64,000 nt of DNA from DATBVX01 sp963810775 (GCA_963810775.1 CAWEOT010000006.1:1-64000), one strand, 5' to 3'; shown: positions 28,267 through 38,508, counted from the first letter of the stretch. Notes: generated by a model from the letters alone, not told the origin. Numbers and translations are program-made.

Positions 28267-30167
28267 CGCGATGCAGCCAGCCAGGACTGGAACATGAGCA
28301 GCTGCCACACGCCGTCGCCCTCGACGGAAACGCCTTGCACGTGTCGCAACCATCTTTCGCGCACCCGGCGCGGATCGAGAATGCCGTCGCGCCGCAGGCG
28401 CGACTCGTCCAGGAGATCTTCTGCCCAGTCGCGCAGCGGTCCGCGAATCCATTCGCCGACCGGTATCCCGAAGCCCATCTTGGGCCGCTCGATCAGCGCG
28501 TCGGGAAGGTACTTGCGCAGCAGCTGCTTCAGCAGCCACTTGCTCGCACCGTTGCGAACTTTCATCGCCAGCGGCAGGCGCCAGGCAAACTCCACCACGC
28601 GATGATCGAGCAGCGGCACACGCGTCTCGAGGCTGACGCTCATCGCCGCGCGATCGACTTTCGTCAGAATGTCGTCGGGCAGGTACGTCGCCGCATCCGC
28701 ATACATCATGGAATGGTAAAGGTCCGCGTTGCGCAGCGTCGGCGCCGCCGCGACCTCGCTGCCATCGCAGTCCAGGACCAACGCAGCAGCTTCGTCGGAC
28801 TGCGCGATCTGCGCCGCGTAACACTCGGGCGCCGTCGCGGCCGACAGGTACGAGGCCGCCCTGCCCGCACGCCAGCCGGCTCGGGAAACCGGACCGCAGC
28901 GATTGACGGTCCGGCAACCCGCAGCGAGCAGTCTGCGGACCGTGTGCGGAATGCGGTCCAGCGTTCGCCAGATCTCGACGGTTCGTGCATAGCGCGAGTA
29001 GCCGCCGAACAATTCGTCGCCACCGTCTCCCGACAGGCTCACGGTCACCTCGCGACGGGCGAGTTGCGACACCAGGACAGTAGGAATCGCGGAGCTGTCG
29101 CCGAACGGCTCGTCATACAGGTCAGCGAGCGTTGGAATGACGTCCATCGCCTCGCGGGGCGTGACGTACAACTCGGTATGGTCCGTGTGCAACGTCCGTG
29201 CGACCGCCTGCGCGTACTGCGCCTCGTGGTACGCCGCTTCGTGAAAACCGATCGTAAATGTCTTCACCGGACGAGCAGACTGCTCCTGCAGCAGTGCAAC
29301 CACCGTGCTCGAATCGATGCCGCCGGAGAGAAATGCGCCGAGCGGCACGTCGGCGACTCGCTGCAGCGACACCGCCTGAGCGAGCACTGCTCCGAGTCCT
29401 TCGAGCGCTTCGGCGTCGCTGCCGACGAACGGGCTCGCAAGCCCGGACTCCGCGGCATCTCGCAAGGACCAGTACTGCTGCGGCTGCAACGCTGCGCCAG
29501 GAGCAGCTCCGGCGCCGAGTTGCGCATAGGTCCCCGCCGGCAGCTTGCCGATCCCGCTATAGATCGAGCCCGGCGCCGGGACGTAGCCCGCACGCACATA
29601 CGACATCAGCGCTCGGCGATCGATCTGCGCACGCATCGAGGGATGCAGGCGCAGAGACTTGAGCTCCGATGCGAAGACGAAGACGCCAGCCTGCCAGCCG
29701 CAGTACAGAGGCTTCTCGCCCATCCGATCGCGCGCCACGCTCAATACGCGCTCGCGTCGGTCCCACAACGCGAACGCGAACATGCCGACGCTCTTGCTGA
29801 GCGTGGCCGCGATCCCCCAGCGCTCGATGCCGGCAAGCAGCGTCTCCGTGTCGGAATGACCGCGCCACGACGGGCCGGAGCCGGCCGCGTCCAGCTCCGC
29901 GCGCAGCTGCGAATGATTGTAGATTTCGCCGTTGAAGACGATGACGAAGCGGCCCGACGGCGAATGCATCGGCTGATGCCCGGCCGGCGACAGATCGACG
30001 ACGGCGAGACGCCGATGGCCCAGCGCGATGCCGACAGCGCCATCCACCCACGAGCCGGCATCGTCGGGTCCACGGTGCGCGAGCACTCGCGCCATGTCCT
30101 CGACGATTTCCTTACCCGTGGATTCGCCGAATCCCGCGGGCTGAAAGAATCCAGCCAGACCGCACAT
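28263..30167 (-). CDS. Asparagine-synthetase-type amidotransferase, copy 3
   Basis: A 634-residue protein with Cys2 (MCGLAGFF), HRGPDDAG, GHRRLAVVDLSPAGHQPM, the pyrophosphate loop FLSGGIDSSTVV near residue 286 and SGDGGDELFGGYSRY near 391. It is full length. Clearly diverged from the other two copies, so it is an old duplication or a separate acquisition and not a recent repeat. It lies between a methyltransferase and a GT4 gene. Confidence 0.85.
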   Translation of the reverse strand: MCGLAGFFQPAGFGESTGKEIVEDMARVLAHRGPDDAGSWVDGAVGIALGHRRLAVVDLSPAGHQPMHSPSGRFVIVFNGEIYNHSQLRAELDAAGSGPSWRGHSDTETLLAGIERWGIAATLSKSVGMFAFALWDRRERVLSVARDRMGEKPLYCGWQAGVFVFASELKSLRLHPSMRAQIDRRALMSYVRAGYVPAPGSIYSGIGKLPAGTYAQLGAGAAPGAALQPQQYWSLRDAAESGLASPFVGSDAEALEGLGAVLAQAVSLQRVADVPLGAFLSGGIDSSTVVALLQEQSARPVKTFTIGFHEAAYHEAQYAQAVARTLHTDHTELYVTPREAMDVIPTLADLYDEPFGDSSAIPTVLVSQLARREVTVSLSGDGGDELFGGYSRYARTVEIWRTLDRIPHTVRRLLAAGCRTVNRCGPVSRAGWRAGRAASYLSAATAPECYAAQIAQSDEAAALVLDCDGSEVAAAPTLRNADLYHSMMYADAATYLPDDILTKVDRAAMSVSLETRVPLLDHRVVEFAWRLPLAMKVRNGASKWLLKQLLRKYLPDALIERPKMGFGIPVGEWIRGPLRDWAEDLLDESRLRRDGILDPRRVRERWLRHVQGVSVEGDGVWQLLMFQSWLAASR

Positions 30168-30172
30168 CGACG

Positions 30173-31061
30173 TTAGACGGCCTCGCGGTCGCGTTCCGCA
30201 GCTGGGCGGCCGCCGCTCACGTCGCGACCTTGATCCAGCTGCACGACGAATTCACTGCAGCCGTGGCTGGTGTTGCGCTTGGCGCCGATCAAGGAGAAGC
30301 CGCGCGCCTCGAGGTATGCCGTGAGCACTTCGAAGCTGGCGAACTCGTACGGTAATCCGCCGAACCAGTCGATGCGATCGTGCCGCGCGCTCATGCCGCG
30401 TTCGCGCCGGTCGCTCGCCAGCGGCGCAAACGCGACCATCGGTTTGAGCCTGATCGTGTACTTGAGGATGACGAGCAGGCGGACGACAGCGCCGGCAACA
30501 GTGACGAACGGTCCCTGCAGCCACCGCGGCAATCGGTTGTAAAAGGCCTTCGCGAGCCACCACAGATGCGACTTCCAGCCTTGATCGTTGTAGATCGCGA
30601 TGTACAGCTTGCCCGTCCCGCTCGCCACGCAGTTGATCGCCCGCTCCAGGGCCAGCCACATCGCGCCGGTGTGATGCAGGACGCCCCAGCTGTAGACGAC
30701 GTCGAAGCTTCCCAGCCCCGCCATGTAGGCGCGGTCGAGCACCGAGCCGACCTTCGATCCGCCAGTTCGCGTCGTTCGCGAAGTAGCGCTTCCGCAACTC
30801 CAGCGTGCATGCCACGGACTGCGGATCGAAATCGAACGAGTGCACCTCTGCCCCCAGGCGTCGCGCGGCAAGGCTGAAGAGTCCCGAGCCGCAACCGATG
30901 TCGAGGAAGCGCAGTCCGTCGAGGCGCACGACGCCGAGCATCTCCCTCAACGACGCTTCGGCGTCCACGATGCGCGTCTCATCGAGGTCGTTGAGAAAGC
31001 GTGCCCAGTTGGCGCCGAAGGCAAAGCGCCCGCCCGCCTGCATTTCGCTCTGGGCACTCAC
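30173..31061 (-). CDS. SAM-dependent methyltransferase, one apparent frameshift
   Basis: Starts at GTG 31061, overlapping the GT4 stop by four bases (GTGA). The first part has FGANWARFL, then LRFLDIGCGSGLFSLAARRLG (motif I) and VHSFDFDP. The frame changes near 30755. The second part has VVYSWGVLHHTGAMWLALE, IAIYNDQGWKSHLWW and a C-terminal segment (FEVLTAYLEARGFSL) found in methyltransferases of polysaccharide clusters. One indel would restore about 295 residues. Confidence 0.75.
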
Positions 31062-32188
31062 TGCACGCTCCCGTCCAGGCCTGCGGCGGACGCGCAGGAT
31101 CGATCCTCGGGCAGGAGTGACGCTTGCCACAGCGCCATGATGCGGTCCTGGTGAAATCGCTGCGCCACTCCCCGCGCTTGCTCGCCGAGGCTCGCGCGCG
31201 TGCCCGGGCTCTGCATCAGTTCACGCATGGCCTGCGCCAGCGCTGGCACGTCTTCGACCGGCACCAGGCGACCGTTCAGCCCATCCCGGATGAGGTCGGC
31301 TGGACCCGCCGGGCAGTCGGCGCTGATCACGGCAGCGCCGAGCGCCATGGCTTCGAGCACCGCGTTCGGAAATCCTTCGAAGCGCGAGGGCTGCACGACC
31401 AGTCCTGCGCGCGCCAGCCAAGCCTCGACGTCGCGAACCTCTCCGAGGAATCTCACGCGGGCAGTCAGCTGCAGTTCGTCGCGCAACGCTGCCAGCGACG
31501 ACCGCTCCGCGCCCTCACCGAGGATCACGATCTGCCAGTCGGCAAATTCCGCGGCGACGCGCGCGAACGCTCTGAGCAGCAGGTCGAAGCCTTTCTGGCG
31601 GACGAGCCGTCCGACCGCGACGATCACGGGCTGTCGTTCCTCCGCAAGCGCCGGCAGCGTACGCAGTCCATTGGGAATCACGCGCACCGTCGTCGCGCAC
31701 TTGCGCTCGAGCCACTGCGCGGTCTCGCTGGTTTGTGCGACGACGTCGTCGCACCAGCGATACAGGACGCTCCTGAGCAGGCGCCAGACGGGCCGCACAT
31801 TCGTATCGTGGGCCGGATGCGCTCGCTCGGACACGACGACGCGCACTGGCAGACGCGCCGCGGCGAGAATCGTCAAGACGTTGTTCTCCGCTATGAAACT
31901 CAAAACCACGTCCGGCCTGTGCATTTTCAGGAGTGCACGCAGCTTCCACACTCGGGTCAGGACGGCTGAGAGCGTGCGCAGCGGGCGACTCGCAGAACTA
32001 ACATCGATATGAACGCGACGAACTCGTTCGTCCAGGTCATAGAAATCCCCGGACGGCGCGCCGTTCCACGTCGCTAGGGTGACGTCCACGCCGAGACGAA
32101 CCCAGTAGTTCGCCATGTCGGCCATCTGTCGCTCTGCGCCGCCTGCGCCCAAGCTCGCGCTCACGAGAAAGACTTTGCTATTGCTCAA
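31058..32188 (-). CDS. GT4 glycosyltransferase
   Basis: A GT-B glycosyltransferase. The N-terminus is VFLVSASLGAGGAERQMADMANY. The C-terminal part has VIPNGL, VGRLVRQKGFDLLLRAF, ILGEGAERSSL and the donor motif QPSRFEGFPNAVLEAMALG. The start chosen is TTG at 32188, just after the upstream methyltransferase stop; there is no ATG nearby in frame and the ribosome binding site is weak, so this end is uncertain by a few codons. Confidence 0.82.
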   Translation of the reverse strand: MSNSKVFLVSASLGAGGAERQMADMANYWVRLGVDVTLATWNGAPSGDFYDLDERVRRVHIDVSSASRPLRTLSAVLTRVWKLRALLKMHRPDVVLSFIAENNVLTILAAARLPVRVVVSERAHPAHDTNVRPVWRLLRSVLYRWCDDVVAQTSETAQWLERKCATTVRVIPNGLRTLPALAEERQPVIVAVGRLVRQKGFDLLLRAFARVAAEFADWQIVILGEGAERSSLAALRDELQLTARVRFLGEVRDVEAWLARAGLVVQPSRFEGFPNAVLEAMALGAAVISADCPAGPADLIRDGLNGRLVPVEDVPALAQAMRELMQSPGTRASLGEQARGVAQRFHQDRIMALWQASLLPEDRSCASAAGLDGSVQ

Positions 32189-32204
32189 GCGCGATGCCCG
32201 CGCA

Positions 32205-33020
32205 CTAGCGCGATGCCGTCGAGTGCTCGCCGGCCCGGCCGGCAACTGCCAGGAACGAGTGGCCGCAGAAAGGGTCGAGCGAGCGGGTGAGAGCGACGCG
32301 CAGCACGCGCTTGACGATCGAGCCCTTCGACCCGAACAGCCACTCGATCTGACGTTTGCAGGACTTCATGTCCTCGCGCATCGAGATCTCCGCAGCCCGG
32401 CCGCGCCAGCTCAGCAGCTCAAAGCCATGGCGTGCGAGCCGCGCCGACACGTCGTCGCGCGCGAGTGCGAATTGATAGAAGAGCTCGGGCTGGTCGGCAA
32501 AATCGACGGTCGGATAGTCGTGCCTGCGGGCCTTGAATCTGCGGTACGGAGAAAACCAGGGCGCACTGAGGAACAGGTATCCGCCACGCCTGACGATGCG
32601 CGCCGCCTCGGCCAGGATGCCATCGTAGCCGTCCCAGAAATGCTCGATGACGCCGATCGACCAGTAGCCATCGAATGAACCGTCGGGGAAGTCGAGCGAC
32701 CTGACATCGCCCTGACGCACGTCCAGCTGCGGATAGTGCTCGCGTGCCCGCGCGACGACGTCCGCGGCGAAGTCGACGCCGACCGCGGCGAATCCGGCAT
32801 CGGCCAGCGCCTTTACCTTGTCGGCACGTCCGCACCCGCCTTCCAGCACGCGCGCGCCCGCCGGCAGATGCGTGCGGGTCACGACTAATACGTCGTCGCG
32901 CGGACTCACGGCCGGCGGCTTGCCTTGTGCACGCCAATGCGCGTCCCAGTACTGAGGCGTCGCCTGTCGATGCAGATATACGAGGCGATCGGCAGCGGGT
33001 GAATAGACCACCTGTCTCAT
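32205..33020 (-). CDS. SAM-dependent methyltransferase
   Basis: A 271-residue class I methyltransferase. RVLEGGCGRADKVKALAD is motif I near residue 59, AAVGVDFAADVV holds the SAM-binding acidic residue, and DGYWSIGVIEHFWDGYDG is motif II-like. The start at 33020 overlaps the polymerase stop by four bases (ATGA). It is intact, unlike several of its neighbours. The substrate is probably a sugar hydroxyl, but this is inferred from context only. Confidence 0.8.
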   Translation of the reverse strand: MRQVVYSPAADRLVYLHRQATPQYWDAHWRAQGKPPAVSPRDDVLVVTRTHLPAGARVLEGGCGRADKVKALADAGFAAVGVDFAADVVARAREHYPQLDVRQGDVRSLDFPDGSFDGYWSIGVIEHFWDGYDGILAEAARIVRRGGYLFLSAPWFSPYRRFKARRHDYPTVDFADQPELFYQFALARDDVSARLARHGFELLSWRGRAAEISMREDMKSCKRQIEWLFGSKGSIVKRVLRVALTRSLDPFCGHSFLAVAGRAGEHSTASR

Positions 33021-34252
33021 GCAAAGCGCTCCGACGGCAGCGGCTGATCGCTTCGCTGCACCGAAAATCTTCGCAGCAGAGCCATGCTGATCCCGATGAA
33101 GAGCGCAAGAAAGCTCTGGTAATACAACGTGCCGGACAACGACATGAACACCTGGCAAAGCACACCTGCCAAAACGAGCGCACGCAGGCTTTGAACGGCG
33201 GTATATCCCGTGCCCGACAGCCGCCACAGCAGCGAGGCGAACATCGCGTAGAACAGCGAGAAGCCGATGAGGCCGAAGTTGTAGAGCAGGTCGATGGGCG
33301 TGGAATGAGAGGTGATGCCGTAGTCGGCTCTGAACGCCTCCACGCCATGCCCGAATACCGGATTGGTGGTCCATCCCACCAGCCCCTGTCTCTCCCAATA
33401 CTGCCGCTTGCCGTAGCCGCTGTAACCGGCGACGTCGTCTCGCGCGCTCAGCACCTCCAACCCGATGGACACTCGGTCGATGCCCGTCTGCACCCTCTCG
33501 ACGACCGCATCGCTGGAGACGAGCCCATATGCGATCGCAACCGTCGCAACGCCGATGACCACGGCGTTGCGTCGCACGCCCTTGAGCGCCTGGTTGAAGT
33601 AGACGAGGCCCGCCCCGGCTGCCCCGAGCAGGATTCCAAGATTGGTCTTGATCGACGTCGTGGCCGCTATGTGAACCAGCAGGATCAGCACAAGTGACAA
33701 GGTGATCAGGCGCGACCGACTCGACCAGCCGAACGCGAGAGCCGAGAACAGGCCAAAGAGATACATCGCCGCAATTGCGTTGTACGAGAAGTCCTCGGGA
33801 TAGGCAAAGGGAAACCCTTTCGCGTAGGTATACCACGCCGCGCCGAGGAGGAAGCCGGCTAGCAGTCCCTGCAGTACCGTTCGCAGAGCATGAAAGGCGA
33901 CCAAAGACGCCGCGAGTACCATGATGAGCAGAAAATTCACGGCCGGCACCAGGGAGTTCCTCCCCAGCAGCGGGTCCGGCGCCCACAGCAGGGAGATGAG
34001 CATGTACACGACGAGGGCCGCATACAACACGCATTCGCGGCCGAACAGCAGACGCGGGCACGACAGGACATGCATGAACAACACACCTACGAGCACTACC
34101 AGGAGCCACGGCGAACTGAACGAGTCGACGTAGATCGCGTTCAATACGGGCGCCAAGCTGGCGCACACCGCGAGCAGCAAGGTGTAGACCCGCGTTACCG
34201 TCCGCGCCAGCTCGACAACTGGAGGGCGCGACGCTTCGAGCGCTTCGCTCAC
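33017..34252 (-). CDS. O-antigen polymerase/ligase-family membrane protein (Wzy-like)
   Basis: A 411-residue polytopic membrane protein with about ten hydrophobic helices. Before the last helices it has the large-loop motif PVFGHGVEAFRADYG and HSTPIDLLYNFGLIG, the hallmark of the O-antigen ligase/polymerase superfamily. As the only member in the locus it is probably the Wzy polymerase linking repeats in the periplasm; a ligase role cannot be excluded. The start is GTG at 34252. It lies between an acetyltransferase and a methyltransferase. Confidence 0.82.
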   Translation of the reverse strand: MSEALEASRPPVVELARTVTRVYTLLLAVCASLAPVLNAIYVDSFSSPWLLVVLVGVLFMHVLSCPRLLFGRECVLYAALVVYMLISLLWAPDPLLGRNSLVPAVNFLLIMVLAASLVAFHALRTVLQGLLAGFLLGAAWYTYAKGFPFAYPEDFSYNAIAAMYLFGLFSALAFGWSSRSRLITLSLVLILLVHIAATTSIKTNLGILLGAAGAGLVYFNQALKGVRRNAVVIGVATVAIAYGLVSSDAVVERVQTGIDRVSIGLEVLSARDDVAGYSGYGKRQYWERQGLVGWTTNPVFGHGVEAFRADYGITSHSTPIDLLYNFGLIGFSLFYAMFASLLWRLSGTGYTAVQSLRALVLAGVLCQVFMSLSGTLYYQSFLALFIGISMALLRRFSVQRSDQPLPSERFA

Positions 34253-34274
34253 GGTTCTACTCGCAGGGTCGCGA

Positions 34275-34841
34275 TCATCGCTGGCTGATCACTCGCGCCG
34301 GAACGCCCGCTACGGTGGCGTTCTCGGCAACCGATTTAGTGACGACGCTGCCTGCGCCGACTATGGCATTGCGATGGATACGCACGCCGTCCAGGATCCG
34401 CGAGCCGGCGCCCACCCAGACATTGTCGTCGATGGTGATTCCGTCACTGGCTACTCCGGCCCTGTGCAGCGGGACATCGTCCGAGCCCGGGTTGTGGTTC
34501 GCTGGAATGATAACCGTGTGGGCGGCAATCCTGACGCCGTCGCCGATCCGCACTCCGCCATGGCCGTACACGATCGTAAAAGGATTGATACTGCAGTTGT
34601 CGCCGATGCAAATATGCCCGCCGTAAGTCATCAGCATCGAGAACGGATGCACGTCGCAGTTCCTTCCTATCGTTATCGAACCGCCATCGCATACGCGTAC
34701 CACGCTGCGCGCCGAGATCCACGAGCTCGGATGAACGTACACGGGCCTGCCCATGAAGCGGCACGCGTATTCCATGCGACGCGCGAGCGTTCGCGCCCGC
34801 GCCAGGCATCGTGCGCGCAGGGACGCGGCCGTCATCGTCAT
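34275..34841 (-). CDS. Hexapeptide-repeat O-acetyltransferase (WcaF/VatB-like)
   Basis: A 188-residue protein whose residues 40-185 are imperfect hexapeptide repeats of a left-handed beta-helix (ITIGRNC, ICIGDNCSINPF, IVGAGSVVTKSV). The histidine in IIPANHNPGSDD is the likely catalytic residue. The end VAGVPARVI is typical of sugar acetyltransferases. It probably O-acetylates a sugar of the repeat unit. Start ATG at 34841. Confidence 0.8.
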   Translation of the reverse strand: MTMTAASLRARCLARARTLARRMEYACRFMGRPVYVHPSSWISARSVVRVCDGGSITIGRNCDVHPFSMLMTYGGHICIGDNCSINPFTIVYGHGGVRIGDGVRIAAHTVIIPANHNPGSDDVPLHRAGVASDGITIDDNVWVGAGSRILDGVRIHRNAIVGAGSVVTKSVAENATVAGVPARVISQR

Positions 34842-34862
34842 GGTGCCAGCTCCGATACGTTC

Positions 34863-36305
34863 TCAGACACGTTGCTGCCTGCCGGTCGCGAAGTGCTGCT
34901 TCAGCGTGCCGAACAGTCTCACGTAGTCATCGATCTCCCGCTCGGTCCGCCTGAGGGTCCAGTCGTTGTGGCTGGCGTGCGCGAACGGAGCCAGGTAGGA
35001 GGCATACGCCTGCACGATCTGCTCGCGGCTCGGAACCGGTTGCGCGAGCTTGCGTCGGACCAGCGCCGGTAGATCCGCCAGCGCGCCCACGCGCGAGGCG
35101 CTCGGAAAGATCGCGACCGGTGAGTCGCCGAGCATGATGACCGGCCGACCCAGCAGCGCTCCCTCCAATCCCATCGTGCCGTGAATCGCGACGACCAGAG
35201 CGGCCTTCTCGATGAAGGCTCGCGTATCGGCGAACGGCCTGACGAGCTCGACGCCCGGCAGTGCCCGCAGCCATTCCAGTTGCTCCCTGGAATACTTCGC
35301 GATGTCGCTCTTGTGAATCTTTACCAACAATTTGTGCGACGGGGGTATGGCCCGCGCCAGCACCTCGATGACCCACATCTGGTTGCTGAAGAACGGCGCC
35401 CAGACATCGATGGACGATTCGGGCTGCATGTGCAACCCGAATATCACGTACGGAGCAGCTGGAGGAACCGCCACAGTAGCTGCTCGCGCAGTTGCCTTGC
35501 GAGCTGAAGCTGCGCGCCGTCGCTTGCGCCAAGCTGCCGCGACGCTTTGACCTTCTACCGACTCGGTGAACTGCAAGAATTCCCGCGCGCGCGTCTTGGC
35601 GACTCTGCGCATCACCATCGACAATCGTGCCGGAACCTTCGCGATCTCTGCGGCGAGCGACAGCGGCGCGGGCTCGATGTATGCGGGCGCCTGGACGCTT
35701 CGTGTCTCGAACCGGCGTAGTGCCTCATCCGCGAAGTCCGTGAGCTCCCCTGGATGCCGCGGCGGGGCAACCTGCACCCGGGCCGCTGGCGTCATGCCAT
35801 CGCAGAAGCAAGCCAACCCGGGCGGGATGACACTGAAGTTCAACGCGAACCAGGGGATGTTCAACGACCGGGCGACTGCCAGGGCAAGACCGCCGTGAAG
35901 CGCATCGAAACCGCCGACGATCACGCCTGGGCGGATCCGGCCGAACAGGTCGATCATGCGCCGTGCCAGAAAGGTCGCATATCTGAGGGCGTCCTCGTAA
36001 GCGACCTTCGACACGATACGATCGCCCATGATCATATTGTGGAGGGTCGGAATTCCCTCGCGCTCCAGCGATGCCAGCAACGATCGATCGGCGGCAGGCA
36101 TCGGCTGACGCACGCGCTCCCGTAGGAAGTGCATGTTCGGACGGCGCTCCTGCTGCGGCCAGTCATCAGGTACATAGCTCGGATGCATGATGTGGGAGAA
36201 CCGCTCAGCGCTGCGCGCTTCGACCGGCAGCATCAACTCGGCGAGGATCGCTCGATCCCACCCCACCGTTACGATGTGGAATTCACCGTGCTGCTTCATG
36301 TGCAC
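34863..36305 (-). CDS. Capsule-polysaccharide-biosynthesis-like protein, possible glycosyltransferase
   Basis: A 480-residue cytoplasmic protein. It is similar in layout to the KpsS/KpsC-like and surface-carbohydrate glycosyltransferase group. The centre reads FGLHMQPESSIDVWAP, followed by KLLVKIHKSD and VVAIHGTMGLEGALLGRPVIMLG, the two-part GT-B-like pattern of that group. Positions just downstream of the nonulosonate genes suggest it could transfer the acidic sugar; this is inference. Start at GTG 36305 or ATG 36299. It directly follows a methyltransferase stop. Confidence 0.6.
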   Translation of the reverse strand: MHMKQHGEFHIVTVGWDRAILAELMLPVEARSAERFSHIMHPSYVPDDWPQQERRPNMHFLRERVRQPMPAADRSLLASLEREGIPTLHNMIMGDRIVSKVAYEDALRYATFLARRMIDLFGRIRPGVIVGGFDALHGGLALAVARSLNIPWFALNFSVIPPGLACFCDGMTPAARVQVAPPRHPGELTDFADEALRRFETRSVQAPAYIEPAPLSLAAEIAKVPARLSMVMRRVAKTRAREFLQFTESVEGQSVAAAWRKRRRAASARKATARAATVAVPPAAPYVIFGLHMQPESSIDVWAPFFSNQMWVIEVLARAIPPSHKLLVKIHKSDIAKYSREQLEWLRALPGVELVRPFADTRAFIEKAALVVAIHGTMGLEGALLGRPVIMLGDSPVAIFPSASRVGALADLPALVRRKLAQPVPSREQIVQAYASYLAPFAHASHNDWTLRRTEREIDDYVRLFGTLKQHFATGRQQRV

Positions 36306-37480
36306 TTACAGCCGATTGCCGCCCAGATCAAGAATCTCTCCTTGCCATCCCAGCTGCCGAACGCGCGGCAGGATCTCATCGACGAACGACGACGTAATGA
36401 CGAGCAGCGGCGGATCGGGCGTCGCCGATTTCGCCTGTGCAAACGCGACTTGCGGGCTGACGATTTCGCGCGTCGAGCCCGCATAGTGCTTCCCGACCTT
36501 GGCGGGATTGCCGTCGGTCCACAGATCGGGCTCGCGGCCAACCATGCTCGCGAGGCAGGCGCCCGCGCTTCCTGCGCCCCAGAATACGAGCCTGCGGCCG
36601 GCGAGCAGACCCTGCAGACGAAGTCGCTGTCGGGTCACTGCTTCCTGCAGCCCGCCCAGAGACGGCGTAGGCGTCTGCGCAGTCGTCGCGCCGCGCGCGA
36701 ACCAGGCAATCAGATTCCCGGGCGCAGTGACCGCGGCGCGTTTCAGCCCCCAGCCGTGGCGCGCAGCGAGCCGCGTCAGTGAGCACAGCGAAAAAACATG
36801 GATGTGCTCGATGTGGAACGGCGCGACCGAGCCTCGCGCGGCGTGATGATCGAGGCTCGGCGTCTCCAGCACCAGGTCGGCCGTCGGCGTCGCCGTTGCA
36901 TTCAGTCCAGCGAAGAAGTCGCCGAACTCGAAGACGTGCTCGATCACGTGCCGGGCGTAGACGAGGTCGACCGGATCGATATCGCGTCGCGCATCGCCGC
37001 GCCAAAGAACTGCTCGCGCACATCGAGCCCACGCCTTCTCGCCACCGCAGCGTTCTCATGATCGGGTTCGAACGCATACGCACGGGCGGCGCCTGTTCGT
37101 GTCTTGAGTTCGGCGAGTACATCGCCATTCGACGCACCGATTTCGAGCAGAGCCTGCCGTGGGGTCGTCAGGCCGAACCTGTCCAGCGTTGCGAAGAACT
37201 CACTGCGAAATTGCACGGCGATCCCGTCTGGCACAGGCGTGTAATAGTGGCTGCGATAGATCTGCTCGAGCAGCATCTTGTCGAACTCCGGCTGCCACGC
37301 ATGAGCGCAGTCGGCGCAGGCAACCCACTTGAGGTCGACCGCGTGCGGCGTCGGAATCGTGACCTCAGCGCTGACCGGATGCTGGTAGATCGGCTGTGCT
37401 GGCAGCGCAAGCGCAGGCCGGCCGGTGCCGCTGCAGACTGGGCAGCGCGGTTGTGCGCCTAGCACGTCGGCGGCCTTCAT
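36306..37480 (-). CDS. Methyltransferase with zinc-type N-terminus and C-terminal Rossmann domain, one apparent frameshift
   Basis: The N-terminus has paired cysteines (CPVCSGTG and CADCAHAW), typical of the zinc-binding segment of sugar C-methyltransferase-like proteins. Then comes LLEIGASNGDVLAEL (motif I). The frame changes near 36990, and the other part continues with RHVIEHVFEFGDFFAGLN and a second Rossmann-like domain with VFWGAGSAGACLASM. That order matches the C-methyltransferase family. The start at 37480 overlaps the PseI stop by four bases (ATGA). It could methylate a keto-sugar, or act on the nonulosonate. Confidence 0.75.
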
Positions 37481-38508
37481 TCGATGTCCTCCCAGCGCAG
37501 CGGCTCTCCTCGTTCGATGTTGCGCCGGGCCCGCCGACCCAGCACTGACGACAGACTGCGCGGCGGCAGACCCAGTCCGGGCCGGATGGCGCGTATGTGT
37601 TCGGGCCCGAGGGTCTCGCCTGCTGCCACCGGCGCAACGACGAACAGGGAGCGCGCGTGCTCGGCTCCGGGGCGACGCGCGCGCGTCAAGATCCCGGCAT
37701 CACCGAGTGCCTGCCATGCTTCGCGCACTGCGCAGACCAGCGCCCTGAATTCATCCGGCTCCAGGGAGAACGAAGCATCCGGCCCGCCGTCGGATCGCGC
37801 AATCGTGAAGTGCTTCTCGATCAGCACGGCGCCGCGCGCCACCGCAAGCACGGCGGCCAGATGGGTCAGGCTGTGGTCCGAAAGACCCACCGGGCAGCCG
37901 AGCTCGGCCAGGCGATCGAGCGCTCGCAGATTCATGTGCGCGACGTTCGCGGGATATTCCGAGATGCAATGGAGGAACGCGACGTCGCGGCAACCGGCAC
38001 GCCGCAGGACGCGTAGCGTTTCTTCGACGTCGGCGATGCTCGCCACGCCGGTCGAGACGAGCACCGGCCGGCCGGTTGCCGCCACAGCCTGCAGCAGCGG
38101 ATCGTCGCAGATCTCGAACGATGCAATCTTGTAGGCAGGGCAATCCAGGCTGCGCAGCAGCTCCACCGCGCGCTCGTCGAAAGGCGAACTGAAGAGCGTG
38201 ACGCCGCAATCGCGCGCCACTTGGAAGAGCTTTTCGGTCCAGCTGGCCGGCAGCGCTATCTGCCGATAGAGCTGATAGTAGTTCATCCCTTCCCAGGGCG
38301 GCGTGCGGATCATGAATTCGGGCCGGTCGCAATCGATCGTGAGCGAATCCGCATCGTAGGTCTGGATCTTCACCGCATCGACGCCGGTCGCCGCGGCCTG
38401 CTCGATCAGCCGGCAGGCGCGCTGCGGATCGGCCAGATGATTGTTTGAAATCTCGGCGATCACGTAGGGCGGATGGCTGGGCCCCAAGGGGCGTCCGTCA
38501 ATCTCCAT
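37477..38508 (-). CDS. pseI: Nonulosonic acid synthase, PseI/NeuB family
   Basis: A 343-residue enzyme condensing phosphoenolpyruvate with a six-carbon amino sugar to form a nonulosonic acid. An N-terminal TIM barrel (YVIAEISNNHLADPQRA, AVKIQTYDADSLT, LFSSPFDERAVELL, PAYKIASFE, SDHSL, EKHFTI) is followed by a C-terminal antifreeze-like SAF domain (LGPEHIRAIRPGLGLPP). It is closer to pseudaminic-type synthases, with the PPWEGMNYYQLY segment. The start at 38508 has AGGAG eight bases upstream and overlaps the HAD gene by 11 bases. It is the committed step of the pathway in this block. Confidence 0.88.
   Translation of the reverse strand: MEIDGRPLGPSHPPYVIAEISNNHLADPQRACRLIEQAAATGVDAVKIQTYDADSLTIDCDRPEFMIRTPPWEGMNYYQLYRQIALPASWTEKLFQVARDCGVTLFSSPFDERAVELLRSLDCPAYKIASFEICDDPLLQAVAATGRPVLVSTGVASIADVEETLRVLRRAGCRDVAFLHCISEYPANVAHMNLRALDRLAELGCPVGLSDHSLTHLAAVLAVARGAVLIEKHFTIARSDGGPDASFSLEPDEFRALVCAVREAWQALGDAGILTRARRPGAEHARSLFVVAPVAAGETLGPEHIRAIRPGLGLPPRSLSSVLGRRARRNIERGEPLRWEDIE

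Noticed and set aside
25598..30176. Several plus-strand open frames of 480-700 codons opposite the amidotransferases
   Set aside because: They are antisense to intact enzymes with catalytic motifs and have no recognisable domain.
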